Assembly: GCA_009782265.1 (NCBI GenBank) | Contig: WRJM01000006.1 | Span: 1-35,287, forward strand | Direction of reading: 5' to 3' | DNA: 35,287 nucleotides | DNA from: Oscillospiraceae bacterium | Lineage (GTDB): Bacteria; Bacillota; Clostridia; Oscillospirales; Ruminococcaceae | In this document: positions 19,132 to 27,524 of the stretch, in pieces | How the letters are laid out: each line of letters begins with the position of its first letter | Position numbering within the stretch: the first letter of the stretch is position 1 | Made by a program: the position numbers and the translations under genes | Notes under the pieces: generated by a model | The model's database searches: none | Seen by the model: the letters and a program-made list of their open reading frames with translations, nothing else | Told to the model about the DNA's origin: nothing

Positions 19132-19296
19132 TTATTTGTTTTCCGCTTCTAACTTCTTTTGCATTTCCTCATAAGCCGGTAATTGCAAACCTTCCACGCT
19201 TGCCGCGTTTTTTATAGAATTATATATTTCCTTTGTGTTTTTCGCTTTTGCCGCTTGTTCAGCTAACAGCGCGAGGATTACTTTTGTTTCGTACAT
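19132..19296 (-). CDS. Small hypothetical protein (about 54 aa) between tpiA and gpmI
   Basis: ATG at 19296 preceded by AGAAAGGG RBS; MYETKVILALLAEQAAKAKNTKEIYNSIKNAASVEGLQLPAYEEMQKKLEAENK. Confidence 0.65.
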   Translation of the reverse strand: MYETKVILALLAEQAAKAKNTKEIYNSIKNAASVEGLQLPAYEEMQKKLEAENK

Positions 19297-19313
19297 TTCG
19301 CAACCCTTTCTTT

Positions 19314-20081
19314 TCAAACACTTGCCGCTTTAATAATTTCCCCGAAATCCGTTGCTTTCAGTGACGCACCGCCGATAAGACCGCCGTCCACATCTTCTTT
19401 AGCAACCAATTCCGCCGCGTTCGCCGCGTTCATGGAACCGCCGTACTGGATTGTAATCGAATCCGCAATGTCTTTGCCGTAAAGCGTACAGAGCCGGTCA
19501 CGAATCAGCTTGCAAGCTTCCTGCGCCTGTTCGGAAGTGGCGGTTTTCCCTGTGCCGATAGCCCAAACCGGTTCATACGCGATTACAACTTTCGCTGCGT
19601 CCGCCGCGCTGATTCCGAAAAAAGCAAGTTTTATCTGACGCGAAACCACTTCTTCAGTAATGCCGGTTTCCCGCTCCCATAATAATTCGCCCACGCAGAC
19701 AATCGGGATTAACCCGCCCGCCAACGCCGTTTTTGTGCGTTTGTTTACGGTTTCATCGGTTTCCCCGAAGTATTGCCTGCGTTCGCTGTGCCCGATGATG
19801 ACATAACTGACGCCTATTTCTTTCAGCATACTTACGGAAATTTCACCCGTGAAAGCACCGTTTTCTTCAAAATGTACATTCTGCGCGCCGACTTTTATGT
19901 TTGTGCCTTTTACCGCTTGGACTGCGGTTTCAAGGTTGGTGTAAGGTACGCACACAACTGTTTGGCAATCAGCGTTCTGCGATAAAGGTATAATCTCGTC
20001 AATCAATGCTTTCGCTTCCGAACGGGTTTTATTCATTTTCCAGTTCCCCGCGATGATTGCTTTTCTAATGTCTTTTTTCAT
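19314..20081 (-). CDS. tpiA: Triosephosphate isomerase
   Basis: IAGNWKMNKT, YVIIGHSERRQYFGE, AYEPVWAIGTGKTAT, GGLIGGASL; start taken at MKKDIRKAIIAGNWK. Confidence 0.97.
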   Translation of the reverse strand: MKKDIRKAIIAGNWKMNKTRSEAKALIDEIIPLSQNADCQTVVCVPYTNLETAVQAVKGTNIKVGAQNVHFEENGAFTGEISVSMLKEIGVSYVIIGHSERRQYFGETDETVNKRTKTALAGGLIPIVCVGELLWERETGITEEVVSRQIKLAFFGISAADAAKVVIAYEPVWAIGTGKTATSEQAQEACKLIRDRLCTLYGKDIADSITIQYGGSMNAANAAELVAKEDVDGGLIGGASLKATDFGEIIKAASV

Positions 20082-20088
20082 AATACAA

Positions 20089-20403
20089 TTATTTATTGTC
20101 AAAAAAGCCGCTTGCTTTCTCGTCAAATTCCTCTCTTGTTATTTCTCCTTGGTCCAGCATAATCCTATACTTTAAAACTTCATCGGATTCCTCCATCAAT
20201 TTTAAATAAATTGATTCGCGGTCTTCCTTGCAGAAGTTATAAGTATCGGATATATGTGTTTTAATGTCTGCCCAAGATTCCTTGTATTCCCCTTCTTTAA
20301 GACATTCAAGGCACAGCCATCTCTCACCGTTGATTTTATACAATCCGCGTTTAGTGCCGCAGCGCGCGCACTCCGATGTTAAAAAACTAAATAAGGTGCT
20401 CAT
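20089..20403 (-). CDS. Small zinc-ribbon protein with C-terminal SHOCT-like motif
   Basis: 104 aa; CARCGTKRGLYKINGERWLCLECL (CxxC...CxxC) and LDQGEITREEFDEKASGFF (SHOCT-like). Confidence 0.7.
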   Translation of the reverse strand: MSTLFSFLTSECARCGTKRGLYKINGERWLCLECLKEGEYKESWADIKTHISDTYNFCKEDRESIYLKLMEESDEVLKYRIMLDQGEITREEFDEKASGFFDNK

Positions 20404-20426
20404 TATTATTAACCCTCTAAAATTGC

Positions 20427-20798
20427 TTAATCTGTATCGAACTTCTTTTTCTTTCTCATTCTTTCTCTCAGCATTATATTCTCGTCGATTCCGATTTGAA
20501 TATCCGGACTTATGTTAATAAAAGAAACCCCGTAAACAAACTGTTCGTTTTCTTCGTCTTCCTGTCTGCGGATTACACCTTGCAGTTTCATCTGATGCTT
20601 AGATAAAAACTCGGGTATATCAAGGTCAAACCATAAATTTTCATCCATGTCAAAGATGATGTTCGTCACAAATTTTAATCCGCCCGCTGAAATATCATAA
20701 ACAGTGGCGCTGTGCCAAATCCTGCCGTCAAGGCTTACCTTTGCGTCCGTACAAAAATTCGTGTCGCGCTTATAAGACCTCCTGTTGCTGCCTTCCAT
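20427..20798 (-). CDS. PilZ domain protein (putative c-di-GMP receptor)
   Basis: 123 aa; RxxxR (RRSYKR) followed by DISAGG (D/NxSxxG), beta-rich core. Confidence 0.8.
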   Translation of the reverse strand: MEGSNRRSYKRDTNFCTDAKVSLDGRIWHSATVYDISAGGLKFVTNIIFDMDENLWFDLDIPEFLSKHQMKLQGVIRRQEDEENEQFVYGVSFINISPDIQIGIDENIMLRERMRKKKKFDTD

Positions 20799-20845
20799 TG
20801 CGAAATCCTCCTTAATTTATGATTTGTGATAATATTAAAATCCGA

Positions 20846-20871
20846 GCGGGGAGTTTTTATACGCTCCCCGC
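20846..20871 (-). terminator. GC-rich hairpin downstream of pgk
   Basis: GCGGGGAG-10 nt-CTCCCCGC between pgk stop and the PilZ gene; weak downstream T-tract on the minus strand (TCGGATTTTAAT). Confidence 0.5.
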
Positions 20872-20890
20872 GCATATGCAGGTGAATTCA

Positions 20891-22105
20891 TTACTTATCC
20901 TGTATAACCTGGATTCCGGGAAGAACATTGCCTTCAAGATATTCTAAAGACGCGCCGCCGCCGGTTGATATATGCGTCATTTTCTTTGCGAAGCCAAGCT
21001 GCGTAACAGCCGCAACGCTGTCGCCGCCGCCGATAACCGTAACCGCGTCCGCTTCCGATACTGCCCACGCCAGTTCAAGCGTTCCTTTGGCAAGCTGAGG
21101 GTTTTCAAAAACGCCCATCGGTCCGTTCCATACAATCGTTTTTGCTGTTTTAACCGCGTCTGAGAACAGCTTTCTTGTTTCCGAGCCGATGTCAAGCCCC
21201 ATGCAGTCTGCCGGGATTCCGTCCGCGGGAACGGTTTGAATTTCAATCGGCGCGTCAATCGGGTTGGGGAATTCTTTCGCTACAATATCATCAATGGGAA
21301 GAAGCAGTTTTTTTCCTAATTTTTCAGCTTTCGTGAGCATTTCTCTGCAATAGTCAAGCTTATCGTTGTCAACAAGCGATTTGCCTACTTCCTTGCCCTG
21401 CGCTTTCAGGAAGGTATACGCCATGCCCCCGCCGATAATCAGCGTATCGCATTTTTCAAGCAGATTGGCGATTACGTTCAGCTTATCCGCGACCTTTGCG
21501 CCGCCGAGAATCGCCACAAAGGGTCTTACGGGGTTTTCAACCGCATTGCCGAGGAACTCGATTTCTTTTTCCATGAGATAACCGACGGCAGTTTCACCCT
21601 TGACAAAATCAGTAACGCCGGCGGTGGAGCAATGTGCTCTGTGCGCCGAGCCGAACGCGTCATTAACATAAACATCGCAGATTTCAGCCAATTCCTTGCT
21701 GAAGGCTTCGCCGTTTTTGGATTCTTCCGCTCTGAAGCGCGTATTTTCAAGTAAAACCACATCGCCGCTGTTCATTTCGCCGATTGCTTTTTTGGCGTTT
21801 TCACCGATTACGCTGTCGTCCTTGGCAAAAACCACTTTTTTGTTTAAAAGCTCCGAAAGCCTTTCAGCCACGGGTGCTAACGAGAACTGCGCTTCAGGTC
21901 CGTTTTTAGGTTTACCGAGGTGAGAGCAGAGAATAATCTTTCCGCCGCCCTCAATCAGCTTTTCTATGGTCGGCAGAGCCGCCGATATTCTTTTGTCGTT
22001 GGTGATTGCGCCGTTTTTAATCGGCACGTTGAAATCACAGCGGACAAGCACTTTCTTGTCCCTTACGTTTAAATCGTTTACACTTTTTTTTGTCAGTTTT
22101 GCCAT
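20891..22105 (-). CDS. pgk: Phosphoglycerate kinase
   Basis: 404 aa; [69 protein letters not shown]. Confidence 0.97.
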   Translation of the reverse strand: MAKLTKKSVNDLNVRDKKVLVRCDFNVPIKNGAITNDKRISAALPTIEKLIEGGGKIILCSHLGKPKNGPEAQFSLAPVAERLSELLNKKVVFAKDDSVIGENAKKAIGEMNSGDVVLLENTRFRAEESKNGEAFSKELAEICDVYVNDAFGSAHRAHCSTAGVTDFVKGETAVGYLMEKEIEFLGNAVENPVRPFVAILGGAKVADKLNVIANLLEKCDTLIIGGGMAYTFLKAQGKEVGKSLVDNDKLDYCREMLTKAEKLGKKLLLPIDDIVAKEFPNPIDAPIEIQTVPADGIPADCMGLDIGSETRKLFSDAVKTAKTIVWNGPMGVFENPQLAKGTLELAWAVSEADAVTVIGGGDSVAAVTQLGFAKKMTHISTGGGASLEYLEGNVLPGIQVIQDK

Positions 22106-22146
22106 TTTCTGATGTTTCCTTTTCTTTTTATTTAGCCTTTTATATT

Positions 22147-22175
22147 ATTTTACCACTTTAAATTAAAAATTTCAA
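22147..22175 (-). promoter_or_regulatory. Sigma-A-type promoter of pgk
   Basis: Minus strand TTGAAA-17 nt-TAAAAT upstream of pgk. Confidence 0.6.
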
Positions 22176-22212
22176 GTGTTTATATTCAATTAATTTAAAA
22201 ATTCGTTTATTT

Positions 22213-23088
22213 TTAATTTCTTGATTTACCGCGGATAATCACGCCGATAAACCGTACGCCCGCGTTGGAAGACACTGCCGCGCCGCTTACGCTGTCCATT
22301 GCGGGCGGTTTTCCGGTTTTTTTGGTCATTTCGCTCAGCATATAATCCTCGGATTCGGCGCAGGTTGACCGTAGGAGCAGCCACGGCGTTTCCGGAATCA
22401 TGCGCTCCATAATCGTAGAAACCGCGTCGTCAACGGCGTTTTTCTCCCCTCTTGACTTCTTCACGACCGTTGTTTTATCGTCAATCATTGAAATTACGGG
22501 CTTTAATCCCATCATTTCGCCTAAAAAGCTTGCCGCCGCCGTAATTCTGCCCGACTTTTTCATATGGCGCAGGTCAAACCCCAAAAGGTAAATCTCGCAG
22601 CAGTTGAACCAATCCTCAAGGTAGGCGGCAATACTTTCCGCACTTTGCCCCGCCGCCGCTTTCTTAGCGGCTTCAACCACCGGATACCCGTAACCTATGG
22701 AATAACAGCGGCTGTCAATGATACGGATATTCATGTCTCCGATTTTACCCGATTCTGTCAGAAGTTTTTTTGCGTGAACGGCATTTTCGCAGGATTTTGA
22801 ACCCGCTCCGTTAATCGAAACGTAAATTACGTCCTGAACGCCTTTTTCAGCATATAAAAGAAACTTTTCCTCAAAACGCTCTACTGTAATTTGATTTGTT
22901 TTCGGGATTCCGGGGGAGTTTTTTGCTAATTCAAAAAATAAATCCGGTTTTATATCTATTCTTTCCCAGTATTCCTTGTCGTCTATCAGGATATTGAACG
23001 GCATGATGTCGATGTTATAGGTGTTTTCCCAACCTTCGGGGATGTCGCAGCCGCTGTCCGTAATAATTTTAATTTTTTCGTTTTTCAT
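22213..23088 (-). CDS. DegV family fatty-acid-binding protein
   Basis: 291 aa; KIITDSGCDIPEGWENTYNIDIMPFNILID, SPGIPKTNQITVERFEEKF, VIYVSINGAGSKSCENA. Confidence 0.9.
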   Translation of the reverse strand: MKNEKIKIITDSGCDIPEGWENTYNIDIMPFNILIDDKEYWERIDIKPDLFFELAKNSPGIPKTNQITVERFEEKFLLYAEKGVQDVIYVSINGAGSKSCENAVHAKKLLTESGKIGDMNIRIIDSRCYSIGYGYPVVEAAKKAAAGQSAESIAAYLEDWFNCCEIYLLGFDLRHMKKSGRITAAASFLGEMMGLKPVISMIDDKTTVVKKSRGEKNAVDDAVSTIMERMIPETPWLLLRSTCAESEDYMLSEMTKKTGKPPAMDSVSGAAVSSNAGVRFIGVIIRGKSRN

Positions 23089-23091
23089 TTT

Positions 23092-23607
23092 TTAATTTTC
23101 TCCTTCCGGATATAATTCTTTAAATTTACCGAAATTATGCAATTCCGGATAATTCCATTGCCTTAATACTTCATAAACTCCGATTGCTACGCTGTTTGAA
23201 AGGTTCAGACTTCTTGCCTCTCCAATCATGGGAATCCGCACGCAATGACTTAAATTTTCCTGTAAAAGACTCTCGGGTAAACCTTTATCCTCTCTCCCGA
23301 AGATTAAATAAGCGTTATCGGGATAAATCACGTCTGTGTGCGTTTGCGGTGATTTCGTGGAAAAATAAAACTTTTCACCGTCTGTTTGCTTTAAAAATTC
23401 TGCCGTGCTGTTGTAAACCGTAATATCAAGCAGTTCCCAGTAATCAAGTCCGGCGCGTTTCAGCTTCGCGCTGTCGATTTCAAAGCCGAACGGTTTAATC
23501 AGGTGCAGTCTTGCACCCGTCGCCGCACAGGTGCGTGCAATATTCCCGGTATTCTGCGGGATTTGCGGTTCTGTAAGCACGATATTCAATGTTTTGGCTG
23601 TTTTCAA
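23092..23607 (-). CDS. trmL: tRNA (cytidine(34)-2'-O)-methyltransferase (SPOUT)
   Basis: 171 aa; LTEPQIPQNTGNIARTCAATGARLHLIKPFGFEID, IFGREDKGLPESLL, RSLNLSNSVAIGVYEVLRQ. Confidence 0.94.
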   Translation of the reverse strand: MKTAKTLNIVLTEPQIPQNTGNIARTCAATGARLHLIKPFGFEIDSAKLKRAGLDYWELLDITVYNSTAEFLKQTDGEKFYFSTKSPQTHTDVIYPDNAYLIFGREDKGLPESLLQENLSHCVRIPMIGEARSLNLSNSVAIGVYEVLRQWNYPELHNFGKFKELYPEGEN

Positions 23608-23645
23608 AAACTTCTTCCCACCGCCTATACAATTTGTCCCGTTAT

Positions 23646-23674
23646 ATTATACTATATATTGTAAAAAATTTCAA
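23646..23674 (-). promoter_or_regulatory. Sigma-A-type promoter of trmL
   Basis: Minus strand TTGAAA-17 nt-TATAAT upstream of trmL. Confidence 0.65.
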
Positions 23675-23675
23675 G

Positions 23676-24524
23676 TTAAAATTGAATATATTTTGAAAAA
23701 AAGTTATCAGCCGGAAGCAAATGCAGGATTTCTTCAAAGAAAACGCCGTTTCTGGGCAGGGTTTTTCTGTTGAAAGTCAGTTTCACCGCCTCCTGCGTGA
23801 AAGCGGTCGCCATGCTTACGGAATCGGGCAGGTTTTTACCTTTAAGCAGTCCGCCGGTTAAAACCGCCGTAAACAAATCGCCGGTTCCGGGGTAATTCTG
23901 CGGGACGTAATCGCATTTCACAAGCCATCTGCCGTCCGGATTCCCGCCGATATTCACGACAGTATTATCTGTCAGCGCGACGCCGGTAATCACAACGGTT
24001 TCGGTTATTTTCATCAGCCGCTCAAGCTTATCCCCTGCTTCTTCCGCCGTCAGAACGGCTTTATATTCGTCATTAAGCAGAATTGCCGCTTCTGTCAAGT
24101 TCGGCGTAATCACGTCCGCCGCGTGCGCCAGCTCGCTCATTCTGCGCACAAGCTCTTTTGTGTAGGTGCTGTAAACCTTGCCGTCGTCGCCCATAACGGG
24201 GTCTGCGACTTTCAAGGAATCCGGATAGCTTTTAAAAAAATCAAGGCAGTGGTCAATTTGCGCCGATGAAGCAAGAAATCCGCTGTAAACCGCGTTAAAA
24301 CCTATTTCTAATGCCTTGTATTTTTCAAGGCATTTTGGTATAAAATCAGTTAAATCCTGCATAACGGCTTCACCGAAGCCGCCTGTGTGCGTAGCTAAAA
24401 CCGCCGTCGGGACGGGGCAGACCTGAATCCCCATTGCCGACAGAACCGGCAGAATCACTGTCAGCGAACACCGCCCGAAGCCGGACATGTCATGTATTGC
24501 AATAATTCTTTTTTGTTCGTGCAT
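23676..24524 (-). CDS. Pyridoxamine/pyridoxal kinase (ribokinase family)
   Basis: 282 aa; IAIHDMSGFGRCSLTVILPVLSAMG, VADPVMGDDGKVYSTY, ITPNLTEAAIL, YPGTGDLFTAVLTGGLLKG. Confidence 0.9.
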   Translation of the reverse strand: MHEQKRIIAIHDMSGFGRCSLTVILPVLSAMGIQVCPVPTAVLATHTGGFGEAVMQDLTDFIPKCLEKYKALEIGFNAVYSGFLASSAQIDHCLDFFKSYPDSLKVADPVMGDDGKVYSTYTKELVRRMSELAHAADVITPNLTEAAILLNDEYKAVLTAEEAGDKLERLMKITETVVITGVALTDNTVVNIGGNPDGRWLVKCDYVPQNYPGTGDLFTAVLTGGLLKGKNLPDSVSMATAFTQEAVKLTFNRKTLPRNGVFFEEILHLLPADNFFSKYIQF

Positions 24525-24566
24525 TTTTTCTCCTACGTGTTATAATTATATTTATAATGTAAATTT

Positions 24567-24651
24567 GTAGGGGACGACACCCACGGCGTCCCGCCGTATC
24601 ATAATGGCGGTGTTATCACATATACGGGCGACCACGCAGGGTCGCCCCTAC
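24567..24651. repeat. Palindrome-rich intergenic element (GTAGGGGACGAC...GTCGCCCCTAC)
   Basis: Inverted termini GTAGGGGACGAC / GGTCGCCCCTAC with internal ACGGGCGACC and GGCGTCCCGCC half-hairpins. Confidence 0.7.
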
Positions 24652-24668
24652 ATTGCTGATATTTCGTT

Positions 24669-24725
24669 GTAGGGAACGCATTAATGCGTTCCGTTACATT
24701 GCGGAACGGATAAATCCGTTCCCTA
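24669..24725. repeat. Short dispersed palindromic element, copy 2
   Basis: GTAGGGAACGCATTAATGCGTTCCGTTACATTGCGGAACGGATAAATCCGTTCCCTAC; hairpin arms identical to 2000-2067 with a different spacer. Confidence 0.9.
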
Positions 24726-25127
24726 CGCTTTATACCGATAAACAACCGCGTCGTCGTCCCCGTAATAATTCTTCCTGAGCCCGATTTGTTTGAACCCCGC
24801 GCTTTCATAAAGCCTGATTGCCGCCGCGTTTCTTGAACGTGTTTCAAGAAATACATCACCCCCGCATTTTTCAATGAAACGCAGAAGAAGCTCCTTCGCA
24901 AAACCCTGCCGCCTGTATTCGGGGAGCACGGCAATACGGTACAATTCGCTTTCTTCACCCATTCTGAGCCCTGTCGCATACCCCGCCGGAACAGCGTTCA
25001 CGGTTTTGATTACGGTAGAAGCATGTGTATTATTTAATTGCAATGATATTACCGCCTTACTCCAAGGCTCAGAAAAGCATTTCTGCTCTAATTCATAAAT
25101 AATATCAACAGTTAAAAAATTTTTCAT
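24723..25127 (-). CDS. rimI: Ribosomal protein bS18 alanine N-acetyltransferase-like GNAT
   Basis: 134 aa; LEQKCFSEPWSKAVI, IAVLPEYRRQGFAKELLLRFIEK, DVFLETRSRNAAAIRLYESAGFKQIGLRKNYY; 4-nt overlap with polA. Confidence 0.92.
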   Translation of the reverse strand: MKNFLTVDIIYELEQKCFSEPWSKAVISLQLNNTHASTVIKTVNAVPAGYATGLRMGEESELYRIAVLPEYRRQGFAKELLLRFIEKCGGDVFLETRSRNAAAIRLYESAGFKQIGLRKNYYGDDDAVVYRYKA

Positions 25128-27490
25128 TTAGCGTCAAACCATGTCTTCCCGCTTTTTACATCTACCTGCAAAGGAACAGAAAGCTTCACTGCCGCTTCCA
25201 TTTCTTCTTTCAGTAATTTTTCAACCGCCAGCATTTCGTTCATCGGTGCTTCTACAATGAGTTCATCGTGCACCTGTAAAATCAACCGCGCTTTTAAATC
25301 CTGCTCTTTAATTCTATGAAACACACGAATCATCGCAAGTTTTATTATATCTGCCGCTGTCCCTTGAATCGGTGTGTTCATGGCGATTCTTTTTCCCGCC
25401 GCTTCAATATTTTTATTGGTTGAGCTGATTTCCGCGATTAGTCGCTTGCGCCCGAATAAGGTTGAAACCCCGCCGGTTTTTTTCGCGTCCTCAACCACCT
25501 TATCCATATAGGTTTTTACGCCTTTGTATTTCGCAAGATAGCTTTTAATATAACTATCCGCTTCGCTGACAGTTACGCCGATGTCCTTACCAAGCGAGAA
25601 CGCGCCGATTCCGTAGACAATCCCGAAGTTTACGGCTTTCGCGGCAGTTCTGAGCTCGGGTGTAATCCATTCCGGCGGCTGACCAAACACCTGCGATGCC
25701 GTAATGGTGTGAATATCCTCGTTTTCCGCGAACGCTTTTTTCATAATCTCATCGTCCGAAATATGCGCCAATACCCGCAGTTCAATTTGCGAATAGTCCG
25801 CGTCAACTAACATACAGCCGTTTTTGGCACGGAAAAATTTCCGCATCTGCCGCCCCCGCTGTGTTCTGACCGGAATATTCTGTATATTCGGCTCAACGGA
25901 GGAAATGCGCCCCGTCCGTGCAATGGTCTGCATAAAAGTGGTGCGGATTCTGCCGTCCTCACCCACAAGCTTCATTAAACCCATGACATAGGTAGAATTT
26001 AACTTTGCCAATGTGCGGTATTCCGTGATTAACGGAATAATATCATGCTTGTCCGCTAAAAATTCAAGCACGTCCGCGTTGGTTGAGTAGCCGGTTTTTG
26101 TCTTTTTTCCGGTGGGAAGCATAAGTTTTTCAAATAAAATTTCACCAAGCTGTTTCGGGGACGAAATATTGAATTTCTCACCCGCGTATTCGTATATTTC
26201 AGCTTCAAGCCGCTCAATATCGCGGCGCAGTTCTTCGCCGAATGATTCAATACCGTCTCTGTCAAGTTCTATTCCCTCATGCTCCATATTCACCAAAACT
26301 TCAGTCAGCGGAATTTCAATATCCGTTAAAACTTTCATCATCTTTTCTTCCGCAAGTTTTTCGTAAAGCCGCTCATAACCGTAATCTTCAACATTTACGC
26401 CAAGCAGATAAGCCGCTAAAACATTATCAAACACGACATTTTTTATTTCAATACCGCTATCAAGCGCGTAATTCCATAAATCTTTCAGGTCATGGGTTCT
26501 TTTAGGTTCGCCGCCGCTTAAAAAATCCGGCGTGCTTTCGCGGGTTGCGAGGGGGTATTCGGGTACATCGGTAGTAATAGAATTTTCTTCCGCACGTTCA
26601 AGCGGAGCAGTCAATTCTGACAGCGCGGTCACCGCGTCTACATTAAATTTTTTTATAAAAGAAAACATTTCAAGCTCTGTTAAAATCCTTGCAAGCTCTG
26701 CTTCATCGCGCCCGTGCAAAATATAATCGGACAACGCGGCTGAAACAGGAACATTCGTTGCGATTTTGCCGAGTTCACGGCTTAAAAAGCACATTTCCCT
26801 ATCATCGGTCAGCTTCTTTTTTATACCCGTAGTAATATCAAGTGTTTCTAAATTTTCGTAAATAAATTCCACACTGCCGAATTTTTTAATTAAATCAAAC
26901 GCGCCCTTCTCGCCTATCCCTTTCACTCCGGGGATATTGTCGCTTGAATCGCCCATAATCGCCTTAACATCAAGCATTTGCGCCGGTTCTATTCCGTAGG
27001 TTTCCCGAATCAGCTCAGGCGTAAAAACCGTGTCGTCGTTGGTTTTAGCAAGGTTGACGCAAACCTTGTCATTCACAAGCTGAAAAGCGTCGCGGTCGCC
27101 CGTTGCAATGACGCACTCACTGTCTGCGGCAGTTGCAATACCGGCTAATGTCCCCAGAATGTCGTCGGCTTCAAAGCCCTCACATTCTAATACTTTTATA
27201 CCGAGCGCGGCTATAATCTGCTTAATATAAGGCATTTGCACAGCTAAGTCTTCCGGCATACCTTTACGGTTAGCTTTATACACAGTGTATAATTCCGCTC
27301 TGAAGGTTGGCTTTTTCACATCAAAAGCGACAGCAACGGCATCCGGATTGAACTGCTTCATTAATTTCAGGTAAATATTCAGAAAGCCTGTTGTGGCGTG
27401 GGTAAATACGCCTTTTTTATTGGAAAGCGGGCGTATGCCGTAAAAGGCGCGGTTGGCTATACTGTTGCCGTCAATGACTAATAGTTTCAT
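25124..27490 (-). CDS. polA: DNA polymerase I with truncated 3'-5' exonuclease region
   Basis: 788 aa; 5'-3' exo (LLVIDGNSIANRAFYG, EADDILGTLA, GDSSDNIPGVKGIGEKGA), polymerase motifs A/B/C (DADYSQIELRVLAH, RTAAKAVNFGIVYG, QVHDELIVEAP). Confidence 0.97.
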   Translation of the reverse strand: MKLLVIDGNSIANRAFYGIRPLSNKKGVFTHATTGFLNIYLKLMKQFNPDAVAVAFDVKKPTFRAELYTVYKANRKGMPEDLAVQMPYIKQIIAALGIKVLECEGFEADDILGTLAGIATAADSECVIATGDRDAFQLVNDKVCVNLAKTNDDTVFTPELIRETYGIEPAQMLDVKAIMGDSSDNIPGVKGIGEKGAFDLIKKFGSVEFIYENLETLDITTGIKKKLTDDREMCFLSRELGKIATNVPVSAALSDYILHGRDEAELARILTELEMFSFIKKFNVDAVTALSELTAPLERAEENSITTDVPEYPLATRESTPDFLSGGEPKRTHDLKDLWNYALDSGIEIKNVVFDNVLAAYLLGVNVEDYGYERLYEKLAEEKMMKVLTDIEIPLTEVLVNMEHEGIELDRDGIESFGEELRRDIERLEAEIYEYAGEKFNISSPKQLGEILFEKLMLPTGKKTKTGYSTNADVLEFLADKHDIIPLITEYRTLAKLNSTYVMGLMKLVGEDGRIRTTFMQTIARTGRISSVEPNIQNIPVRTQRGRQMRKFFRAKNGCMLVDADYSQIELRVLAHISDDEIMKKAFAENEDIHTITASQVFGQPPEWITPELRTAAKAVNFGIVYGIGAFSLGKDIGVTVSEADSYIKSYLAKYKGVKTYMDKVVEDAKKTGGVSTLFGRKRLIAEISSTNKNIEAAGKRIAMNTPIQGTAADIIKLAMIRVFHRIKEQDLKARLILQVHDELIVEAPMNEMLAVEKLLKEEMEAAVKLSVPLQVDVKSGKTWFDAK

Positions 27491-27524
27491 GGTTGTTTTT
27501 CCTTTATCGGTTAATGTGAATTCC

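Noticed and set aside
24599-24979. 126-aa minus-strand ORF
   Set aside because: Alternative frame of rimI plus translated repeat sequence; no independent support
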